A stretch of 64,000 nt of DNA, taken from contig JAWZYU010000001.1 in NCBI GenBank assembly GCA_038380435.1, positions 13,930,001 through 13,994,000 on the forward strand, in the 5' to 3' direction. Every line of letters begins with the position of its first letter. Position 1 is the stretch's first letter. The DNA comes from Ryuthela nishihirai. Lineage: Eukaryota > Arthropoda > Arachnida > Araneae > Heptathelidae. The position numbers and the translations under genes are program-made. Below are positions 55,699-64,000 of the stretch, piece after piece. The notes below the pieces were generated by a model, which was not told where the DNA came from, did not search any database, and saw only the letters and a program-made list of their open reading frames with translations.

Positions 55699-56818
55699 CA
55701 CTGAGAGACCAAAAGTCAAAAAGTCATGGGATACATGCCTAATAACGGGTTGATCCTCCTCGAGCCCTCTGCAGTGCAGTCACATATCGAGGTATGGAGT
55801 CAACGAGTTGCCAGTACCGTTCTGCAGGGATGCAGTTTAGGCCATAATTATGTTGCATTGGATGGTGATGGATTCATGAATCGTAAACTTGTTTCCATTG
55901 TGTCCCACACTTGCTCCAAAATGTTCATATCGGGGTACCGTGGGGGCCAATTCATGGTGGTAAAGTCCGTGGAATGTTCCTCGATCCACCTACTAGCAAC
56001 CAAAGACTGGTGACACTTGCATTATCTTGTTGGAATACGAGAATGTCCACGTATCTCATACCTGTCAGTGATTGATCCAAACGGACGAGAGAGCCCAATG
56101 TAGACCACATGAACACGCCCCACACCATCACAGAGCCGCCTCCAGCCTGAACAGTACCTGGCAGACAGAAAGGGTACATGGCTTCACGAGGTCTACGCCA
56201 CATTCTAACGTTCCCGTCAGCGCGAAACTACTGGAACCTTGATTCATCGGATCATAATACCTGACGCCACTGTTCTATGGTCCAATTTCGATGTCTTCGG
56301 GCCCATTCCAGTTGTTGAGCTCTGTGACAACGTGTAAGCAATGGGACACGAGTGGGTCTTCGGCTTCCAAATCCGATGGAGTGCAGGTGGCGATGGACAG
56401 TCCTTTCAGAAACGTTTTATGTTTGGTCCGCATTCAAATTGGCAGTGATTTCATGCACTGTAGCCCATCTACTGTCTTGGTCGTTACCATTAGTGACAGC
56501 CGACGCGAGTTCTGTTCGTCAGTCGCTTGTTTACGTGTGTGGAAATGCCATCAATAGAATACTGACGATAAATCCTTGATACCCTAGAACTGGGAAAACC
56601 GAATTCCTGCACGATCTCCGATATTGCATGACCCATCCTTCTGGCACCGACGATCAAGCTACGACGTGCAACCATGCTGAATTAACAACTACTCCGAAAT
56701 GAATGTTGGGTTTGTAGGCTACTGCAGCGCCACTCTACGGTTGAGGTCCAACGCATTACGAGTACAACGCACTAGTTCTACTTTAACTGTTATTACTATA
56801 ACTTTTGGCCTCTCAGTG
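55699..56818 (-). mobile_element. Tc1-like element with both termini
   Basis: TA at 55,697-55,698 and 56,819-56,820; termini CACTGAGAGACCAAAAGT and CACTGAGAGGCCAAAAGT in inverse orientation, one difference in 18. At 1,120 bp its size fits an element with one short transposase gene. Confidence 0.92.
55870..56675 (-). pseudogene. Tc1-like transposase, broken
   Basis: From ATG 56,675: MVARRSLIVGARRMGHAISE and FPSSRVSRIYRQYS form the N-terminal helix-turn-helix that binds the termini. After frameshifts the catalytic part reads VWRRPRE-like, CLPGTVQAGGGSVMVWGVF and VFQQDNAS, the latter with the second catalytic Asp of the DDE triad. About 270 codons, less than the usual 340, with several breaks. 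It lies inside inverted termini with TA duplications. Confidence 0.85.
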
Positions 56819-56820
56819 TA

Positions 56821-58231
56821 TATATTCATTGCTAATTAAATTTAAATCCGTGGCGAAGCGTGACATTTTGAGTAGGGGAAGCAATTAACAGAAGCACTAC
56901 TGCAACTAAATCGAACACGTTTCCACTAATCTTTGTTTCTGAATCATGGAACCAGAACGGCGTTCCGGTATTTGATGCTTCCAAATCGTCGAGTGAAGGT
57001 AGTTCTATAGTTTTTAAATCAGATGTTAGGAGTAAATGTACAGTCTAGTAGCGAAGTAGAGGTGGTGGTTGAGAGTGTAATCTCCCTATTATTGAGGAAA
57101 GTTATTTTTAACAAACTGTTCATCGGCGTTCCGATGGCCTGGTGGTTAGCGTGCTTGACTACTAACTTTAAGAACCTGTGATCAAGCCCAGAATATCATG
57201 TATTAATGTTTTCTTTCTGCTGAGGTCACGCCTTTCGTACAAACGTTTTCCTTGAGCAGTGAAAGTGCGAGTTTGGAACATTGATCCCCGCTTTGACACA
57301 GGTAACCTGAGGATTTTTTCTACACACGAACCATATCAGGCAGCGTGAACACATCGCCCACCTCTCAGCAAGTCATGGACATTTCTGCACCATTGCCTAC
57401 CCCCCCCCCCCTTAAAGGGGATAGGTATGTCAGGTCCACATTTGTTTTATTATGTGGATACGACTGTTGCCGAGGAAGGTCATGGACGCCATTATCTTCG
57501 ATCGATAGTTCCATTTTGCATTGCTTTCATTTTTGGTGTCCTGCATGACCGAGGAAGAACACTGCCGCCGGTGCAGAGTCACTCAGCTTGGTCCTAAGGG
57601 ACCGATGGCAGAGAGTCTACGTGACATGCTGTGGTAAACAACTTTGGGCAGACGAGTTGGGAGGAGTCGCACCTCAGCCTGCGCTGGCTAATCGCTAATC
57701 GCCATGCATGCACGGAGGTGACCTTTGCCAGGGGGCCGGTGAAAGTGGAATGAAAAAGGCACACACTTGTGGGACATTCTTGTCGCTGACTCGAGTGAAG
57801 GAAGACGTGAGTGGTTATCCGTGGAGAGTAGAAAGAGCAACAGCAGCCAAAAAAGCACCCAGAGACATGCAATGAGATAGCCAAGGAGTGAGTGCCAACA
57901 GCTACCAACAGTGGCTGGCCAAATTACGGTGTCATCCTCTGGGGTCAGTCTGCACTGAACGAGGTAAGGGTCATAAGTCGCTTTTATCTGGTTATTTTCC
58001 CCACATTAAACTGTGTTACTTGTCGCCGTCACGTGGCCTGCATGGAACCGATAAACTGTGTATCGTCATCTCACCTTTTGAGCATTGGACTGAATTAGTG
58101 ACTGTCTATAGCCATCGCTCCGTAAGCCCATTAATAGCGAAGGCCTGTGCCAAGGGCGCCTGTGTGTAAACGTCTAAAAGGTTGGACTCAAATGTGTTAA
58201 TTGTTTAATATTGACCTGTTAAATAAATGTG
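56821..58231. other. Unassigned DNA with SINE B fragment
   Basis: Apart from 57,128-57,270, frames of 67-104 codons at 57,345-58,169 resemble nothing known. A CCCCCCCCCC run lies near 57,401. GC content is somewhat higher from 57,540 to 57,900. Confidence 0.35.
57128..57270 (+). repeat. SINE family B head and body fragment
   Basis: GATGGCCTGGTGGTTAGCGTGC gives a box A-like head (TGGTGGTTAGC), followed by GACTACTAAC and the body phrase TTCTTTCTGCTGAGGTC. Box B is degraded (TGATCAAGCCC). Confidence 0.7.
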
Positions 58232-58244
58232 ATTTTGTTACATG

Positions 58245-58635
58245 GGTTGTGTTGGGTTGTTTTACCTCTGAGCGGCACTTTTTTGCACACCATGGGCTAA
58301 ATGGCCAGGTCACATGGACCCCGAAGGCTCAGAGAAGGTTGGGGGAGGGGACCCACTGGAACAGCTGTTGGGAGACAGATGGTAGCCCCCCCGTCAAGGC
58401 CATCCAGCGTGTTCTTTAACGTGCACAGGGTATGGCTCTCCCACACACGGGCCACGGCTTAACGTCCCATCTGACGGATGTCGGTCTTTCCAAGCACATC
58501 GGTGTCCCCTACTGACCGCGGGCAGGGCGGGGAATTTTGCGGAGATAAATCTCAACGCTGACCCAGCTGGGACTTGAACCTGGAAACTACAGATTACGAG
58601 CCTGGCGCGCTAGCGACTGAGCCACCCCCGCCCCC
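58245..58635 (-). repeat. SINE family A, full length with 13-bp target duplication
   Basis: ATTTTGTTACATG at 58,232-58,244 and 58,636-58,648 bounds a 391-bp unit. Minus strand: tRNA head with box A (GGTGGCTCAGTCGCTAGCG) and box B (GGTTCAAGTCCCAGC), conserved body, and CAACCCAACACAACC tail. This is the best reference copy in the window. Confidence 0.95.
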
Positions 58636-58648
58636 ATTTTGTTACATG

Positions 58649-59022
58649 TGAATTATCTTAGTTTTTGATCATTGCTAAATGTTTGTTGATTTTGATGTTG
58701 GATTTTGACTTGCCCTAGATTTGCCGCAGTAGGAAATCACAGACCTTAGTTTGTGTGCCGCCCTAAAACAGACTCAGAGGTGGTTACCACAATTGCATCA
58801 TTGTCTGATGCAATGTAGTTGAATCATGACATCGCGGCTTTACTATCGTGAACAAAAGATGATGCAATGCAGTTGAATCAGGACATCGCGAACAAAAGAT
58901 GATGCAATCATTAATTGTAAGCGACGTCTCATAGGGTGAGCAAGTCTTCTGAGCGACTCTCATTTACCTTGAGTCATAAGTACAACACAAGTGATCCTTG
59001 CAGTTTTAATCCAGCAATAGTG
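58649..59022. repeat. Short direct repeats before the multicopy pseudogene
   Basis: GATGCAAT(G/C)(T/C)AGTTGAATCA and GAACAAAAGATGATGCAAT repeat two to three times between 58,808 and 58,912. Nothing else is recognised. Confidence 0.6.
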
Positions 59023-60600
59023 ATGCCTCGTAACTGTATTAATAATGCAGATACATTTGCAGGGAAGTTACATTTGTAAGCCAGAAAAGGACCATCACTC
59101 CAATAGTGAAAGCGGTGTATGAGTTTCATTTTGGATGCAAAATCTGGGACCAGGACAAGGCCTGAGCCCCACACATTTGCTGCAGTATGTGTGCAAGAAA
59201 TCTTCCAAAGTGACTGAAAGGCAAAAAAGAGGTGATGCTGTTTGCTATTCCTATGGTTTGAATAGAGCCAAGTAAACACACAAATGACTGCTACTTCTTC
59301 ATGGTTCCACCTGTTTCTGAAGGCATCACAAGGAAAAAGAAGTGGACATTAGTGTACTCGAATATACAATCTGTTCTCGGACCAATTGCTCACGGCAAAG
59401 GCCTTCCCGTTCCTGAACGTCCAAAAGAATTTTCTATCGATTCTGACGATGAGGAGGGAGGCGAACCGATGTCGGGTTCTCTGCAGCCTTTGGGGTCTAA
59501 TGATGCTCCATATATCTGCCACAGTGTTTCATGTGTGCCACACATTCAAACCGAAGAAGAAATGAACGATCTTATTCGCGATCTGGAGCTGTCCAAGGCC
59601 AAAACAGAGTTACTTGGATCAAGATTTAAACAATGGAATCTTCTCAGAGAAAATGCGCGAGTGACTTCGTTTCGAACTCGTCATGAGCAGTTTGTGCCTT
59701 ACTTCAGAAAGGAAGATGACCTTGTGTTCTGCTCCAACGTAGATGGCCTGATGAATGCTCTCGGAATCAAACATGACCCTCAAGAATGGCGACTATTCAT
59801 AGACTCCTGAAAACTGAGTCTCAAGACGGTGTTGCTGCATAATGGAAATAGACTTCCATTCATCCAGTTGGACACACTGTCTACATTAAAGAAACCTATG
59901 ACAACCTAAAACAGCTGTTGAACTGTCTTCAATACAGCAAGTATGGCTGACATCTGTGTTGTGACTTGAAAGTAGTGGCTCTGTTGATGGGTGTGCAGCT
60001 GCGATATACGAAGTACTGCTGTTTCTTATGTGAATGGGACAACAGAGCAAAGATTTTGTAATGTGTGAAGAGAAACTGACCTCAGAGGTGACCTCAGAGG
60101 AAATCTCTGAAGGACGGAGAGAAGAATGTGAAACACCTAGCATTGGCAGAAATATACAAAATCTTGCTACCATCCCTACACATCACTCTCGATGTGATGA
60201 AAACTTCGTAAAAGCCATGGACCAGACTGCATCGGCTTGGCTGACAAATTCCCTCGACTCAGCGAAGTGAAAATTAAAGAGGGAATTTTTGTGGGTCCTC
60301 AGATCCGCGAGCTGTTCAGAGAGACAACCTGCTTCAGGGTGACAAGAAAAACGCTTGGGACTCGTTTCGTCTGGTGTCAACTAAATTCCTCGGGAATGTC
60401 AGGGCAGACAACTACAAGAAACTGGTTAAGGACATGTTGTCTCTGTATCACAAACTTGGCTGCAATATGTCCTTAAAGATCCACTTTCCCCATTCCCATT
60501 TAAATTTCTTCCCCGACAACTGCGGCATGATTAGTGGACGCTAGCCAGAGATGATCCTGAGCAGCTGCACAAGCGACGAGCAAAACGATGTCGGAAGTAG
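59023..60600 (+). pseudogene. Decayed copy of a multicopy arthropod protein family
   Basis: ATG 59,023 starts MPRNCINNADTF; later frames give ITPIVKAVYEFHFGCKIWDQ, APHICC, then a 169-codon open stretch (EEEMNDLIRDLELSKAKTEL, FVPYFRKEDDLVFCSNVDGL, WRLFID). Further broken pieces follow: TKYCCFLCEWDNRAK, PRLSEVKIKEGIFVGPQIRE, and WTLARDDPEQLHKRRAKRCR ending at TAG 60,598-60,600. I recognise this as an uncharacterised protein occurring in many copies in arthropod genomes, with Cys pairs near the start that may bind zinc. The function is unknown to me; copy number suggests association with a mobile element. Full length would be about 550 residues. At least six breaks and one internal deletion are visible. 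Confidence 0.7.
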
Positions 60601-62670
60601 AAGCGGAGATTTACCGATACGTGTCATATGTACGTAATTCTCTATTATATAAAAAAAAACTATTGCGGATTTCTCAGAAATCGTAGCCAATTTTGCATTT
60701 TTATTGTTATATTCGTGTTCAGCACCTTGAAATCTTTAAGAAATGGCTACTTTTATATCAGACGCATGACTTTTATAAAATATGTTGCCCAGTGTTATCA
60801 TTTTATTTATTTTTATTTTTACCCTTGTATTTGCATCAAAAGCAAAAATCAATGCAAAACAAAGTGAATTTTATATTTCTATTTCTTTTAAAATTAGGGG
60901 GTGGTATAAAACGTCTATACTCATTTTCGAATTCGACATATTCAATTTTTATGAATCACCTAGTTTGATAAGAAGAAACGAAAAAAAAAATGTTTCACTT
61001 AGTTGTATTATTGCTACATTTGGCAAAAATTGTTTTTTGAATTTATTTAAAACGGTCTAGTAATGAATTGATTTTTGAAAGAATAATTAAAAAAAAACTT
61101 TACTTTCTGCTTCACGAAGGCATTAAAAGCAAAATTGCATATTTTATTATAATTTATGACGCAAAAAATTAGCACCGAAAATTTTGTTTCGCTGATTTCT
61201 TTTAATTGAAAAGGAAACTTTTTTCTCTTTGCAAATTCAGCTTTCAAGTTGATAACTTTTAATCTCCACCGATTCCTATGTCAGGCAGCATCAATGAGGA
61301 CTCAGTTCAGCTGTTTCTTCATGCCAGGTAAAACCATCAGAAACAGTTCAAGGATTAAGAAAAGGAATGTGAATATGAAATAATAAAAGTTGGTTTTAAG
61401 AGAATAATGCAAGTGAGTGTCTATTTTTTATCTCTTCTGTGCAAGAAAGACCAAGCTAACTGCCAAAGATCGACAGGAAGAAGAGAAGAAAGATGTCTCC
61501 AGAGCAAGGCCGGGAGGAAAAGACTTCTAGCTCTTTTCTGATTTATCGTGAACCTCATAGAGACAATAATCCTGTAAGGTTTTTCTCTGGATCGTGTAAC
61601 AAGATTGTTTCTTGTCTTCACAGGGGCCGCAGAAAGATGCGCAGGATTGCCATGGGCGGATGTAATCTAGCATCTTGACGCATCTGCTGATGGGGATTGG
61701 CAGAGGAAGAATAAGGATAAACTAGAATGGCGGATTCCACGCAAGACAAGGTATTACATACGGATATAAATGGGCAATGGGAATGGAAGCTTTCTACAAT
61801 TAAGAAGAAAAGAAGGATTTTTCCTTAGTAACAACAATGCTATAGACTTTTATTTGAATTCCGTTTTAGGTTAGCATTTTGAAATGATGATAACTACCCA
61901 TTGCATATTTGCCATTGTGAAATAATTTTCAGTGTGAATAAATTGACAGCCAGAAGACTTCTCATTTCGAGTCGATCAACAACAAATGCAAATTAACAGT
62001 GTGACTTTCGAAGCGAATACAGAGCAAAAAAAAATAATTCACAAATGCTTTCAATATGTGTTTTTAAATCAAAACCTTGCATTGGCTGGCTTTGTGAATT
62101 TTCAGAAATTTTCTAGTCTTCGGATGAAAAAACTCTGTGAACAGGGCCAGGTCACGCGAGAGTCACTGCTCCTTTTTTTGAGGATGTTGGTAGGGTAATG
62201 GAAGCAAACTTTTGCATACTTCACGCATTTTTAAAGAAATATTTTTCAAAATCATGAACCGGAGGGGAAAACGTTATACTGCTAGAAAATCCAATCTCTT
62301 GGCACTGCCTTTTACTCTTTTCCGGTTCGATTGCCTCACTTGCCCCCCATCCTTATTTATTTCTAAATACGGGCCTGTCTGTGGATGATTATGCGGGCCT
62401 GTCTCTGTGGAAGAATATTTGAGAGATTAGGGGAAATACTGATGGTTTTATACAAGAATAGTATATTCTATGCAGAAAGAGGCAAATCCAGAAATGGTTG
62501 TTTCTGGATTTGATATTCTGCATTCTGTCACCATTTTTATTATCTCATCATGGAAAACGAATTACTATTTTTTACTTTGTCGTCCGCCAGTCCAGCTATA
62601 GACATTTACCAGTTTTGTTTTTAGAGATAAATGAAAAATTCTTTTTGTATGTACATTAATATTACTATTT
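60601..62670. other. AT-rich DNA, nothing recognised
   Basis: Low-complexity coding-like frames of 66-92 codons at 60,628-61,250 are explained by AT richness. AGAAATGGTTGTTTCTGGAT and similar words near 62,480 form a short inverted repeat. Confidence 0.4.
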
Positions 62671-62674
62671 GCAA

Positions 62675-62882
62675 TTTCCTAAGCGAGCTTGACTACTGAT
62701 TAAAGGGACCTGGGTTAGGGGCCCCGGGTAAGGCATGGGTATTTGTGTTATCTTTCTGCTGAAGTCTCGACTTTCTCACAGACCTACTAAAATGGTCTGT
62801 GAGAAATGTATAGTTATGGCGTATAAACTGATAGACTCCTGTCAGACCTCTGGGACAAGACGCTGCTTGAGGGGGCATTTAC
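62675..62882 (+). repeat. SINE family B with an inserted foldback
   Basis: Head remnant GCGAGCTTGACTACTGATTA, GGGACCTGGGTTAGGGGCCC (box B region), then AAGGCATGGGTATTTGTG and the body to CGCTGCTTGAGGGGGC. At 62,772-62,806 the body carries 13-bp inverted arms (TTTCTCACAGACC) with a 9-nt spacer that other copies lack. Confidence 0.85.
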
Positions 62883-64000
62883 TTTTTATCATCCATTAGT
62901 TCCTTCTGTTATACGGGTGCTAAAGACAAAGAAAAGAATAAGATTAATATGATTTATAATAAATGAACGAAAGTAACAACTATACTAAAAATTTATATTA
63001 AATGAACTATTCTGTAAGAAAGATACTAATAACAGGGAACGCGAGATTTTTGATTTCAGATGCTTTCACAGCTCTTTTATATGGTGTGATAAATTTCCCT
63101 CATGCGAAACTATACCTGATTAACGAATAAAGTTATGAGCACCAAACCTCAGGGAAAAGGGGCAAACGTGGAATGACATGGATGGAAAATGACAAACATA
63201 ACATTTGTTAGAATTGGTATTAAATGTTGCTCTGAATAGAAGTATTTCGAGAACTGAACTCTGTTGTTTGGTTTGGTCTCTGTGGTCTATGATTACATGA
63301 GGATTATCATGTATGTGTGACAGGAGCACATACAGTCACATAATCTTCAAGCAGCAATATGCTACAGAGATTTAACCAGACTGTATAATTTAGTTCTTTA
63401 AACAAGCCTCTCCGAAGGAAAATCTTCTGCATTTGGGCGCTGAACCCTGTTTCTAAGTTCTCACTTATGATTTGTCCACCCACTCACTCTAGGTCTGCTG
63501 CTCTTTCCTCAAGCATTTGGGTATATCAGATCATCCGATGTGAATACCACGTGGCTGATTTATCATTCAACAATACGATCTACTGCTGCTGCGAGATCTG
63601 TTGTTTTTGTTCTTCGCATCAAGGCAGTCAGAGGAAAGATTTGGTGCGAGGCAGCTTGATCTAACCGAGTGGTGAAAGTAGGCCGGTACGAGCCGGTACG
63701 CAGTACCAGCTAGAAATTATTTGCCGGTATGCACGTATGCACTCTGAAAAACGATTTTTTTATGCCTTAATGTTCTTTTAACCGAGAATTTAATTTAAAA
63801 AAAAAGTGGATCGTTCCTTTTAAGAAAAATCCCTCAATTTTTAATTACATTACTACAGTTTAACCCTTTAAATAGAAAGCTTGTTTGAAAACGGCGTACC
63901 TGAGGTTCCATTTCTGCTGACTGGGGAGTGCGATGTGGAAGTCTTTGATCTTTTGAAAGATTAACAAGGATTCTGGGTATAGAAAGAACAAGAGAGACAA
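62883..64000. other. Unassigned DNA to the window end
   Basis: No gene recognised. AGGCCGGTACGAGCCGGTACGC near 63,680 with AGTACCAGCT is a short GC-rich repeat of the kind found at hAT-like ends, but only one end is visible. Confidence 0.35.

Noticed and set aside
24922..58635. Functional tRNA-Thr genes at the SINE heads
   Set aside because: The heads lack a proper acceptor stem and run straight into SINE bodies with target duplications.
63467..63664. LTR retrotransposon RNase H fragment
   Set aside because: Only a short, vague resemblance around HVADLS; no other retrotransposon motif nearby.

Overview
The window looks like intergenic chromosomal DNA of an arthropod, plausibly a chelicerate such as a spider. 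It is AT-rich, has no intact host gene, and is packed with tRNA-derived SINEs, non-LTR retrotransposons, TA-flanked MITEs, hAT-type MITEs and decayed Tc1-like elements. The chelicerate assignment is inference from remembered element families; nothing in the sequence proves it.

Positions 1 to about 13,876 hold a nearly whole Polinton/Maverick (adintovirus-like) element, cut by the window start inside its left terminal inverted repeat. Plus strand, in order: two open frames with PC4-like motifs, a retroviral-type integrase with a chromo-like tail, a minor capsid candidate, a small pX/pVI-like protein, a jelly-roll major capsid candidate, an adenain-like protease, an A32-type packaging ATPase, a small basic protein and a coiled-coil protein. 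Many of these genes touch or overlap. On the minus strand, converging on them, lies a protein-primed family B DNA polymerase preceded by a small frame. Tandem repeats separate the two transcription units. Nearly every gene carries in-frame stops or frameshifts, so the copy is dead, yet the full replication, packaging and virion gene set is legible.

From 13.9 to 26 kb the sequence is a repeat patchwork: hAT MITEs, a 5'-only LINE fragment, a foldback MITE holding a nearby segment, a 183-bp satellite, a Tc1-like relic and SINEs. From 26.15 to 46.65 kb there is a nested structure: a LINE is interrupted by a SINE with an 11-bp target duplication, and that SINE is itself interrupted by about 20.1 kb with TTTAA at both edges. 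The insert holds a 62-bp minisatellite grown from the SINE's tRNA head, exon-like repeated blocks, two TA-flanked MITEs, two copies of one RTE-like LINE lying 5' end to 5' end (one full length with 9-bp target duplications), and a truncated second Polinton end.

From 46.6 to 64 kb come the rest of the split LINE, a hAT MITE, another LINE relic, a pair of perfect palindromes, LINE RNase H debris, a Tc1-like relic with both termini, a full-length SINE and a decayed copy of a multicopy arthropod protein family. A recurring feature of the window is short-spacer foldback repeats; where a sister copy exists they are absent from it, so they arose secondarily.
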